A DNA stretch of 64,000 bases from NCBI GenBank assembly GCA_013400155.1, contig VXBM01000218.1, forward strand, positions 310,001 to 374,000, written 5' to 3'. The position numbers and the translations under genes were made by a program. The stretch comes from Helopsaltes ochotensis (Eukaryota; Chordata; Aves; Passeriformes; Locustellidae). Positions 13,414-24,222 of this stretch are shown piece by piece. Each line of letters begins with the position of its first letter. Within the stretch, counting starts at the first letter, position 1. Below the pieces are notes generated by a model that was not told the origin of the DNA, did not search any database, and saw nothing but the letters and a program-made list of their open reading frames with translations.

Positions 13414-14430
13414 TGTCTGGAATAGTCACTGCCTCCCATGGCTCCGGGAGTATTGTGATGGGTGAGGAGCAGCCTGAGATCCTGCAGGGCTTGGGGGCTG
13501 CTCTTCCTTCTGGTGGGGGGATTGACACAGCTGCCATAAAGGCATGGTGCCTCTGACTGGATATCCTGTTGCCCTATGGGTTTTGAGTGTTTCTTTCTTT
13601 TCTTTTTCCTTCAGCACTGTGACTGGGGCCTGCCGGCTTGCTTCTCTCCTCTGATTCCTTGGGCGCCCAGGCCCAGTCCATGCGGTGCCAGGAGCTGGGA
13701 GCCCTCCCTGCCAGGCCATTCCCTCTGCGCAGTGGCCCAACCCCGGGACCAGCCATTGCTGGCGAGCTATCCAAGGGAGCAATTCCCTGCCCAGGCCCTA
13801 TTTTCTGCTGCTGCTTTGGCCTTTTTGCTACACTTTGACCTGACGTCCAGGTCCCCTCAGCCGCTACGGCTCCAGAGTTTTCACTACACTTTGTTTGCCA
13901 CCCCAGGTGTGCCCGCCTCTGCTGTTCCTGCCTGCTGCTCTGAGGTTCCTGCTGCTGTCCATGACACGACCTGGAAGGGCACTGAGACCGGCTCCTCCCT
14001 GTGGGTGTGCAGAGGGAGCCCCTTCCCTCCTCTCCCGCGGCTGAGCCGCCATTGCCTGCGTGAGGGAGAGGGGGCGGGGCTGGGGCACAGCGCCCCCTGC
14101 CGGCCCGGGGGAATCATCGCAGCCGCCCTGCCCGGCCGGGAGCCAACAGCGCCCCTGGCGGCCGCGCCCGGAACTGCGCCCGGGGGAAAGGGCCCGGCAG
14201 CCAGAGAAGGCTGCGCTGGGGTTTCTGCTGCTGCTGCTCGGGGAGCTCTGCTGCTGCTGTTTGCCTTGTTACACATACATATATTCCAGTAAAGAACTGT
14301 TATTCTTTTTCTCATACCTTTGCCCCGTAGTTTCAAAGTTATAATAATTTGGAGGGTAGGGGATTGTATTTCTGGTCCCAAGGGAGGCTCCTGCCTTCCT
14401 TGGCAAACACCTGTCTTTCAAAGCAAAACA
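13414..14430 (+). mobile_element. Solo LTR of an endogenous retrovirus-like element
   Basis: About 1.0 kb of DNA much richer in GC than its surroundings. It starts TGTCTGG and ends AAAACA, fitting the TG...CA ends of LTRs, and is flanked on both sides by TTTG, a possible 4-bp target duplication (weak, since the flank is T/G-rich). An AGTAAA polyadenylation-like signal sits at 14288-14293, followed by a T-rich stretch, and two (CTG)4 runs lie at 14225-14236 and 14248-14259. The sequence resembles songbird ERV LTRs (TguLTR5-like, from memory). No internal retroviral genes flank it, so it is a solo LTR left by recombination. It is antisense to INPP4B. Open frames inside it, up to 238 codons, are by-products of the GC-rich sequence. 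Confidence 0.75.
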
Positions 14431-17186
14431 TTTGAATAAATATTAGTTTGGCTACATTTTAATTCTAGATGAACAAAGTTTTTGCCTGAGAATAAATACT
14501 GCAATATGGCAAATGTCTAAATTATAATGAACTTGTGACTTACTCCACTCCTGTGGTTAAATGTGTACTTCGTGTCACTGAGTTAAACTGTCACCATCTG
14601 GGACTGGCTTAAAATCTTCCAGCAAATGAACATTTGACCTCTCATTTTTCACAGCCAAATCCACAGACACGAGCATCAAGAACACAGTTAAAGTATAGAC
14701 AGCAAGTGCATCTAACCCTAGAGAACTTGAATTTTGTGTACATTACTAAGATATCGATTCAGTGGCTTACTTATGGATCACATGTATTCTGTCCAAAGTG
14801 GGACCTTATGATCAAAAATAAATTGCTACATAAAAAAATTGTATAATTCATCGTCTCAGGAAATAAAACTACGCCAGATGATCAGAGCTGAGGTTATGAA
14901 AACAGGCTTGAAAGAAACTGGAAGTTTGAATTACTTTGGTCTTTTATTTCCTTAAGATTCCCTTGCCACCTTAGCAATTCTAACTTTGAATATGAGGAAA
15001 ACGGAATGATGCTATTCATTCTGTCTATGATGATCAAATGTCCACAAATCCTTAACTTGAGCCAACTGGCTAAGGTGGTATGCACAGAATATTTCCTACT
15101 GCTTCTCTATTTTTTTTCATTCCTAACTCCATGAAACCCAATCTCTTCTTCTCACACACATGTATACATGCAAAAAATAGGGTAAAGTGAGCAAAGAATA
15201 ACATGAAAACTGTTAGGCATGACAGGTATTTCCTTTGAGAATAAAGGTTACAATTAGATCAAGCACAGATCTTTATTATTTCAATACCTCTGGGACTTTC
15301 TGAGAAATGGTACCATTTCTGATTCCTCAGAGAATGGAAATGGGTTAAAGCCTACAAAATTCAGGCAATAGGAACACGGAATATTGCAACGTTAATAAAA
15401 CCTTTGGTCACCAAACAGGTACATTACAACTGAAGGAGCATTTCTCACCTCATTTCTTTACTAAGAATCAAGGCCTCAAACAGAAATAGTCCTTTTAGAC
15501 TGTTCAAACCCCAACTAAATTATTATAGCTTTGGGGGAAAAAACCCAACAGAAAATCCTTTTCAGTAGTATTCCAGTTTTAACATTTTACAAATGTAAAA
15601 CAGGGTCATTTCCAAACAGCTTGCTAGAAGACCACAGTGATTCGCAGCACCTAACAGAGCTTGTGGGACACCTCATTTTCTTGATGGTTAGAGCTGGGGC
15701 ATTAAAAATTCTGCTATCATAAGTCTATGTGTTTTGGTTAAAAGAGAGATGATTAAATTAGATTTTAAATTAGAAAAAAGTCCTTTGCGTATCTTGAAAG
15801 TGATGTATGAACACTTCAAGCAGTGAGGCATTATATGGGTAGAACTTAGAGAATGTCTGATTTAAATGTTTCTGCACAACTGAGCTCTAAAAACAATAAT
15901 TTGCTGTGCCATCTAGACTGATGAGAAGACAATTTCCCATTTTCTGGAAAGAGAGATAATCTATACTGTCAAGCCAAAAAAGACTATATCTGAACAACTG
16001 ACTGACTTTTATATGGAAATAGGAAAGGAAAAAATGAAAAGAACATAGAAAAAGAAATAATAGAAATGAAGAATAATGAAAAATATTCTAAAATAAATGC
16101 ATATCATACAAAAGTAATTAATATTCTGTGATTATTTACCATACTTAGATCATCATATTTCAGTTATTTTAAAGTAAATGCTATCATGCTGAAGCAAATT
16201 TTTTTTTAAGTATCAATTTTTCTTATTCATCTTGTGAAATTCACAACTTGCTACTAAAGCGACAGACGTACTAGAGCCATGCCTCATAGACTTGACTGAT
16301 GTTTACACTGGAAGGGCCTTTGATCGTTTTGGAACAGATGAGGAATAGTATGTGAATGGGTTACAAACTAATGGTGTGGGCTTCAGATCACATACTAGGA
16401 AGTTCTTTATTTTTCACCTAAAAGAAAAGTCTTCCTTGCTCTTATTTCAGGCCATATTTTTTTAAATATGCCTTTTTAAAAATTGAATATGACCTTCCTG
16501 ATGGTAATGAGAGAAGAATTGCAAAAACACTGCAATTTTTTTGCTAATATTATTATACAGGGCTTTCTCTTTTTGTCTGCACAAAGATGCATATTCTGTG
16601 TAATAGAAAACATGCCAGAACTATCTTCAGATACACATTTTCCACATCCTTCTGTTTGATAAACTTTCACAAAACATATGTCTCAGTTTTGTTTTCATTT
16701 GGCAACTGCAAATGCTACCAGATAACAGTTGTTCTTGTCTGTTAATTCCCCAAGTCTAAGACTGAGCAAAAAATATTATGCAATATGCTGACACTGCTGA
16801 ATAATTTGATAAACTGTTCCAATAATCAGACTGAAGGTCAAAGACATACAAGGTATTCTGTCACATCTTGAAAGATACCAGGATTGTCTGAGAACTAATC
16901 TCTTCCCACATCTTGCTCTAGGTCTTCAGCTCAGTTAGCCTAGAGGAAATGGCTGCTGAATCTGCATTTTTTTCTGTTCGTTCTACATTCTGACTGATAT
17001 CTCAAGGTGTCACTTCTTCCTCCAACAAAATCTTCAGAAAATCTGCCCCCATTGTAAAACAGAAATTTAAATTGCAAAAGGTGCCCCTGGGGATGCTATG
17101 TGTCCTCAAAGCATCTTTATGCGGTGAAATAAACAGGTGCATGCAAAATAACACTGTTGTCACCACAGTGAAATAAATTTCTCCAT

Positions 17187-17210
17187 AAGATTGAGAATAA
17201 GATTGAGAAT
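17187..17210. repeat. 12-bp tandem duplication
   Basis: Two perfect direct copies of AAGATTGAGAAT back to back, in intron H-I. Probably a replication-slippage duplication. Confidence 0.9.
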
Positions 17211-19153
17211 GGTCTTTTCATGTATTTATTTAAAGCAGACCCCCTCCTGAATATTCAATAAGAGAAATTGTATTGAGAGCTTGCTTACTCCTGTCTTTCG
17301 ACTGACAAGTTCTTGAAGGTGACAACTGAAAACATGGAGTTTTCTCTGAGGTACCCTCAAAGAGAGCAGGAAAGATGAATTTTGGAGGCTTCCTCCTTTC
17401 TGTTTTGTGAGAATTCATACACAAGTGCCAATTTCCCCAGCTCCGGCAAGTCGTTGGCTGAAAACTGCTGTGCACTCTTTTCAGTGCTCAAACTTAAATT
17501 TGCTAGCCTGACTCGGGCTCTTTTTTTAGGAAGACTCTGACAGGATAGTAACACAACTACCGTAGTTATATCATCCTGAAGACAGACTTTTACTTTTTCA
17601 GGAGAACCCAGAAACACAAAGGAAACTGTCAGAATAATCTTCTTGTACCCTGTCCTTAAAGGTTGCCAAAACACAGGTGTTTTTGAGGGATGCAGAAAAA
17701 TCTAAGCAGCAGGGCAAATGGAAGGTGATGTGGAGTTTCTTGAAATAGGCCTGGAATGCCTTGATAAAACCCCACAAAGCTCTCACCCATCATCTCCTCT
17801 CCCCTATTACCAGCAATTAAGAAACATGGGCTTTGTCTAGTGATCCCTATGAGATACTGCAACCTGTGCTCTTCCAGTTAGAAGTTCTCTTCCCTATAAG
17901 GCATTTTCTCTTTTCTCCAGTGAAGACAAATCACAGAGAATAATTTATCTTACAGCTATCCTCCATTTTGGCAAGTTGCACTCTGCCAGCTTGGATATGC
18001 TACAGGACTGAGCCACCAAGAAATGGTTCATTTTCTGAAAGCTGAGCACTGTGACAACTGCAATGTTCTTTATATCATATGACTTTAAAGGATTATGTCT
18101 ATTATATGATTTATATCTTGAGGCTTCAGTAATAAATTTTTTTAATAAAAACCCACAAACCACTATTGCAACTACATTAATCAGATGGTAAAGGAGCAGA
18201 TCCTTTAAGGAAGGTCTTTAGACATTTTCTTCAGCAGAAAACATGTACTTTGCAGGCCTCCATATGATGGGGATAAGGCTGTCTATACCAGTTTGTTGAC
18301 AGCAGAATATTAACACAAAGTTCATTGATGTTCATTATGTGATCAATGGCATACATGTCTCATTGGCAGGTTTCAGCATCAGAGGCGGTCAGGGAAATGA
18401 AAGATTTTTGAAGATTGGACAGGGTTTTTATATTGTATAGTGTAAGCAAGACCCCCTCAATAATACAGCTTTCAAAGCAACTGGATTTGCTGGGTTTTGT
18501 TTGGTTCTAATACTGATGCCAACTCCGATTCAATCTAGAAGTCAACAGCAGATTTGTATAATTTTCCTTTTATTCTTTAAGATATAGTACCCATTAAACT
18601 TTTTGAGCATTGACTATAATGGAATTAATTTTCTGTGGACTGCCAGGACAGTTTAGTTCAGAGTACTTCCTTCCTGGAATGCTGTAACACTGCAGTTAGC
18701 ACCATCAGTTGAAGCACTGAGCAGTCACAACTATGGGTGCTGCCAGGGACAGCTGTGCCTGCTTGAAAATCTAAACAGCCATAGCAACAAACACAAACAC
18801 ATCCAATTCTTAGGAAAATATGTAACTAACGCTTTTGTGCCGTTCAACAGTGAACAAAGGATTAGAGTTCCACAATAAACTGAAACCTTTATTTTTGATT
18901 AGTCTTATTTTAGCTTTCTGAAGAATAAGAAGTTCGTTTTTTCACAGTGTACTAAAAATACTTTTTTCTTAGCGTACACCCAGGCTGTAAGAAATAAAGT
19001 CACTACCTTAAGGTACCGTTTATGTATTTAAAAATTGTCTACATTCCTCTTAGCACAAGAATTGCCAGAGATACCTCATTCTGAGCAGGAGGTATTCAAG
19101 CACTGATATACCTCTAGCTTCCTGAAATACAAGGAAAAAACATCTCTATTTTG

Positions 19154-19399
19154 AATCATTAAGGTTGCAAAAGACCTCCAAGATCATCAAGTCCAACCTT
19201 TGACAGAACAACCACCCTATCAACTAAACCATAGCACCAAGTGCCAAGTCCTGTCTTTTTTTGAACACTTCCTGGGATGATGACTCCACCACTTCCCAGG
19301 GGAAGCCTGTTCCTATGCACAACAACCCTTTCCATGAAAAAAATCCTTCCTGATGCCCAACGTGACCATCTCCCAGCACAGCTTGAGGTCATTTCCTGT
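19154..19399 (-). mobile_element. CR1 LINE 3' fragment
   Basis: Minus-strand CR1 fragment of about 0.25 kb. The plus strand shows AATCATTAAGGTTGCAAAAG, GACCTCCAAGATCATCAAGT and TGACTCCACCACTTCCCAGG, all standard CR1 3'-end blocks, ending near GCTTGAGGTCATTTCCTGT. It is diverged from the consensus I remember. It is in sense orientation relative to INPP4B. Confidence 0.9.
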
Positions 19400-19619
19400 A
19401 TTTATTCAAAATTAGTCTTAACACTGAAAGTAGACTGTACTTCAATTTTCAGCAAAGCAGGGAAAAAAAAGGAAATATTTTATGAACGCAATTTCCAATT
19501 CTACTAGATTTTAATCTTCCATTCATTCAGCAGGATAAACTGTTTTGTTACTCAGTGAGCTTACAGCATTTTAATGCAATCCTAACAGCATTTTCCCAGC
19601 TACTGGAAGGAATACTTAC

Positions 19620-19728
19620 TTTCGTCTTTCTGCCTCAAATTTACTCAGCAGTTTCCGGAGACCACCATTCTTAAATCCTTGGAAATGCGCTGCCGGGGCT
19701 CCCACGGTGATAACATCATACAGAGCAT
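19620..19728 (-). CDS. INPP4B: INPP4B exon H (central region)
   Basis: 109-nt exon encoding DALYDVITVGAPAAHFQGFK and then NGGLRKLLSKFEAERR. It ends in phase 2, so the last residue (asparagine) is split with exon I. The YD.VT.GAPAAH.QGFK.GGLRK.L..FE motif is one of the best-conserved blocks of the whole family, shared with INPP4A. The acceptor is ATTCCCATTCCAG and the donor GTAAGT. A CR1 LINE fragment lies about 220 bp beyond the donor. Confidence 0.97.
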
Positions 19729-20084
19729 CTGGAATGGGAATAGAGAAACACAGATTTGAATGCTCCCATCCCCAAGTCATGGCAACACTGTGACATGTAC
19801 TGTAAACAAAGTAAGGACAAGTCTGGACCATTTCCAGGGAATAGTTGATAATCCACGTCCCAAGAAGGTCCAAGAGCTAATCAATCTTTCCATACAGCCA
19901 CCTGCACACTTTAAAAATTTCATCTGATTTATGGCTGTATCTAAATTATGTGCTGCAGTGTCGAACAATATTCCAGCTCTGCAGTTTACAAAGCTGCCAA
20001 ATAAATTGGCCCATTGTGTATTTCTCTTTATTGCCCCTTTCATTATTTAACTTGTAGTCATGTTGAGATGCACAAACTCAAACA

Positions 20085-20325
20085 TTTTAGAGTCAAAAGA
20101 GACCATTATGATGGAATAGTCTGACTGAAAAATAGAGGCTACAGAATTGCAGCTAATGATTCTTGCATCAAGCTTATGTCTCTTGGTTGAGTGAAGGCAT
20201 CTCTTTGTTTAGGCATCTAATCTTGATTTAAAGATTGCAAGTGACAATGAATTCACTGCATTCCCAGAGAAGTCAATCAGACTAGAAAAAAATCCCTACT
20301 TCTATTCCAGTTTGACTTTGTTTAG
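20085..20325 (-). mobile_element. Old, degenerate CR1/L3-like LINE fragment
   Basis: Diverged minus-strand fragment. The plus strand contains AGAGACCATTATGATGGAAT followed by AGTCTGAC, then TCTTGATTTAAAGATTGCAA and GTGACAATGAATTCACTGCA, ending near TCCAGTTTGACTTTGTTTAG. These blocks, in this order, resemble the older CR1/L3 copies known from turtles and other amniotes rather than the younger avian CR1 types. The call rests on memory of that family. Confidence 0.6.
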
Positions 20326-21765
20326 ATGTGATGCTAATGTACTTTCAGATATAATGCTGTTTAATGCTAAATTGGAGAGCCCCGCTATGACATCCACTAA
20401 CTTTTTAGATGTGTTGATGAACACAGAAAAAGTCAGTTTTTCTCAGCTGGGAAGCTACCAGAATAGGAAATAAACCATACTACTGAAATTCTTGCTGATA
20501 AAACAAACTGTTGTCTCTTTCTGTATACACCTGATGTCTTACGACACAGGGGATGAAATTTCTGTGTGGATATATGCTTACAGAAATGGAGCTGAAACAT
20601 AACTTTCAAAAGAGCTGGTGATTGATTGCAAGTGCAGAGATGAAGATTTAATTAAATCCCAAACCACAATAATTATTTCTTCAAAGTTTAAATTTACATT
20701 TGCACTAAGTACCTGTTTTGTACCTGAACTTACTGGAGGTATAAAAAAACAGTTCAGAATGCTTCATTCTTATAGTGTATTTCTAAAGGAAACATTACAG
20801 GATGTTTTCTGAGAACTGTTTTATTCATCAAGGAAGTTTCCCATGTAAATTAAAATCTAGTCCTCTCCTAAAATAGAGCTTTTATTGCATTCTGATGATA
20901 AATATCCCTAGAAGCAAGAACACTGTACAAATGATTCACAGTTAATGAACTATGCTTTACTTCCCGAGCTGAATCTCAGAACATATTTGCTCAAATTGAT
21001 TTGAGCTCTAATGAGTTAGTGACTCTTCAATATTCACTTAAAAGGAGAAGTGACATAATTTCATTAGCCTAAGGTGAGCTTCAGGATTCTTAAATAGCCC
21101 ATTCTTTTAGCTCTTAACACAGATTTATCCATAATACATATTCTTCCGCTATTAGAGCTCCATTGGTACTTGACAATAAGGAGTTCTATTGCTTAAAACA
21201 GCAGTGGCTTGAAATCAAGATAAGAGATGAACTCATCAGGGTTCTGAATATGTTTAGAGACAGCTCATGAAATGACAGGAAAACATTTAAAAGACTAAAC
21301 TCTGTTTCTGACTGTTTTAAAAACAGACATGACCCTGTTTATAGTTACTTTGCAGGGGTGATTTATCCAGAAGGCAGCCTTTTTCCAGCCTGTGGTCTCT
21401 TCTCAGCATGGTCAAGGAGCAGCTGTCTGAGACAGGAACACACCCAGCACAGCTGAGCACCTGCCTCACTCAACCCACATGGGAGAGGATGGCAAGGGAT
21501 GAGGAGCGAGCATCCACGCCCGGTGACGGGCACAGAGCAATCTCATCCCACTGCCCAGAGCACAGGGCAGCAGAGAGTGCTGCAAGGCTTGGAGGAATGC
21601 CTTGTGACGTGCTCTACTTACACATCAGTGGAGCTCCTCGTGAAGGACGTGCAGTGTCAGCATCAGCGCACTGCTACACGAGTGCGCCAGTAACTCATAC
21701 CCATCAAGCAAGAGCAGGCTACTGCTGACACCCCTGCGCAGTGAAGACAGGGCTTAAAATGCAGC

Positions 21766-21784
21766 AGAGCTCCACAGGAGCTCT
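21766..21784. repeat. Perfect inverted repeat, 8-bp arms
   Basis: AGAGCTCC-ACA-GGAGCTCT: two 8-bp arms around a 3-base loop. It shares the 11-base core CTCCACAGGAG with the inverted repeat at 21827-21845. Confidence 0.9.
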
Positions 21785-21826
21785 ATCTTATCGTCAAGAA
21801 CAGCTCAATCCCAATTTTGAGTCAAC

Positions 21827-21845
21827 CTGCCTCCACAGGAGGCAG
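21827..21845. repeat. Perfect inverted repeat, 8-bp arms, same core
   Basis: CTGCCTCC-ACA-GGAGGCAG: two 8-bp GC-rich arms around the same ACA loop and the same CTCCACAGGAG core as the copy 42 bp earlier. The outer arm bases differ from the first copy but still pair. Confidence 0.9.
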
Positions 21846-22836
21846 TCAGTGTCTCAAACTGGCCAGATGCAAAACAAAAACCACTTGAGTTCACCAAATC
21901 TATTTAAAACTATTTAGCATATACGGTAAACGGGAACAAAAGTGAAACGACATCAATATATAAATTTAAGCTCTCTAGTATGTTGAAGAGAGCACAATGT
22001 GGTGTTTATGAAATGGATAGGGATACTGTTGACCCATAGGGAAGTAGTGTTTTTCTCAAAGCTACTCCTATTGAAAGTTTAAGCACACTTGCTCTTCCAT
22101 GTCAGCACCCAATAACAACACAAATCAAAGTTCAGGAAAAATGAACCTGTTATTATACATGTCAAACACAAAAAACCCCCCACGTACTAATATGTATATA
22201 CAATAGATGGGATTAAAACGTATTTTTCATTTGCAAAATTTAGATATCAGATAGTGTAGGGCTAATGACAACTCTATGGATCATCAGTTTGTTTAAATAC
22301 CGCCTCTACAAATTTTTATTCTTCCCCTTCCAATGTCATTCTCCTGGTTGCATTCCATATTCCTTTGACATATGTCAAACAAAGCATGAGCTGAGAGAGA
22401 CCAACTTAATATCTAAGTGCTGCCTACTCCAGATGGATTAGCAATTGCTAGAAACTGTTCAGACTGTATATACCTAATACAAGACAGAGTGAACATTAGT
22501 TAAGTAGTAGAGGCAGAGTTTTATAATCTAAAGATCCAAAATTAGAAGACAACTAGAAAAATTCTAACATTTATCTCTTTCTGTACCCTTTTTGATTATG
22601 GATTAACTGTGTGCCCCAAGCAAAATGGTTTAGGAGAGGAAGGAAGGAAATTAATAAAAACCCAAAACAAGACTCCAGTACGGTAAAAGTTGTGGTTGCT
22701 TGAGTAAGTCACATATTTCATTCCACTTTTTCTTTTTGTTTAGCAAATAGACATACATCCTGTTCACAAAGAGGTTTTCTTGAAAAGACATAATTATCAA
22801 GCTTCCGGCCATCATTACAAACCTAAAAACGCTTTT

Positions 22837-22854
22837 GAGTTAATTAATTAACTC
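22837..22854. repeat. 18-bp perfect palindrome
   Basis: GAGTTAATTAATTAACTC equals its own reverse complement. It is AT-rich and sits in intron G-H. No function can be read from it. Confidence 0.9.
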
Positions 22855-24117
22855 CAAAACATTAAACTAAAATCTGTGCTGTCACATTATGTCACTATAA
22901 ATCCCCATCTTGTTGAAATTTTTGGAGGCACAGTTTTTTAAATAAAAGAACTAACAAAATATTGAACAAACCAGTATCTAAGAGATAATTGGAAGCCCCT
23001 ATGTTCCAACTTGGAAGTGGATGAACATCAGCCTCACACAGTAGAAAACAGGAGTTTTACCACTGTTAGTACTTTCTCTTTTACAGTCTTAGATGAAGAG
23101 TGTACTAATAAGGCAAAAACCTTACAGAATTTAATTTCTGTGTTTGTAGTAACAGTAAATTTAACACATCTCAATTTATCACCAAATTATTCACTGTGCC
23201 ATGATTTGGTCATATATATACATATCAGTGTAATCTTTCATCTGTAAAGGAAGCTGCTAAAATCATATGCAAGCAGCAACAGAATTCTGTATTAAAAAGA
23301 ACCACAAATGATGTTACAGAAAGTTACATCTCCCTTTCCAGGAGATGTTGGAAGTTTGCAGCATTTTCAGCATAATCAGTGAGGCATTTTCACTTAACAC
23401 AGAGCGAATGCTTACATGGGGTAGGTGGCCATGACAGGATAGCACTGCATAAGCTGATTTAGAACCAAGCAGTGCTGGGCTCACTACAACTTCCTAAGAA
23501 ATAGGATAAATTAAGTTCAGAAGTAATACTGTCCTTTCTGGAACCAAGTAGCTCCCATCACCTGGGCTGGTGAGCTCAGGCCAGCAATCTCTGGAAGGAG
23601 AAATTCTGTATTGTGCTCTATCACTATTCTCTGGTGTGGGAAGGAAGAAAAGCCACCTTAAAACAAGAGGGTTAAGACTGGCTTTTAAAGCGTTATGGAT
23701 CACCATGAAAAATTGAGTGGGTGCCCGAGAAGGATGTGAACCTTACTGAGCATTGTGCACCGTGTCACTACAAATCGTGGCAGTATTAGTTCTGCACTGC
23801 TACAAAAGAATACTTTTAACCATGCACAGGTTACCAGTGCACTTCAGTGAGCATATATTCTGCATTTGCTTGTTTGCTTCAAGTGTCATAGGGACAAAAT
23901 GAGCACATCCCTGGAATCTATTTTTAGAAAGGACCTTAGAAGAAATGTAGCTCATCACCCCTTAGTTTTCCAAGATCTGCAGTAAACGTCCACAACTTGA
24001 GGCATCAGAGGTTGAGGCAGAGAAATTCCTTGCACAGCTTTAACTTTGGACCTGATTTCTAAATCAGTATAACTGTATTTCATAGCATAGTTTGTCATAC
24101 TTGGGGAATTTCTTTAC

Positions 24118-24222
24118 CTTTCAATCGAGGACTATGCACATGCATTCTTTGCAGATGAAGATTTATAGGGATGAATTCTAGTGTTTTTTCTCCTTTGCTA
24201 CAGCTTGACTTAAAGGAAGAAC
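24118..24222 (-). CDS. INPP4B: INPP4B exon G (central region)
   Basis: 105-nt exon, phase 1 at both ends. It encodes GSSFKSSCSKGEKTLEFIPI and then NLHLQRMHVHSPRLK, with the first base of the next aspartate. No open frame of useful length marks it, so it was found from splice signals and by filling the gap between exons F and H. The SSFK.S..KGEKTLEF.PINLHLQRM motif is a hallmark of INPP4B. The acceptor is TTTTGTTTTTCAG and the donor GTAAAG. Removing this exon alone would keep the reading frame. Confidence 0.95.

Larger units (their letters stand above)
10582..19619 (-). other. INPP4B: Intron between exons H and I
   Basis: 9.0 kb intron. It holds the T20 tract (A20 on the plus strand, 10667-10686), the antisense solo LTR at 13414-14430, a small tandem duplication at 17187-17210 and a CR1 fragment at 19154-19399. 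The remainder is AT-rich without recognisable features. Confidence 0.85.
19729..24117 (-). other. INPP4B: Intron between exons G and H
   Basis: 4.4 kb intron. It holds an old CR1/L3-like copy at 20085-20325, a moderately GC-rich stretch at about 21400-21850 with two strong hairpins at its end, and an 18-bp palindrome at 22837-22854. I recognise no gene in the GC-rich stretch. Confidence 0.85.

Noticed and set aside
14225..14259. CTG repeats as a triplet-expansion locus
   Set aside because: Only four units in each of two runs, within the LTR; too short to be unusual.
13576..14292. 238-codon plus-strand open frame, longest in the window
   Set aside because: It lies wholly within the GC-rich solo LTR, where stops are rare in all frames; other long frames overlap it on both strands and no domain is visible.
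13884..14381. 165-codon minus-strand open frame
   Set aside because: Antisense shadow within the same GC-rich LTR; alanine/proline/arginine-rich composition follows from base content.
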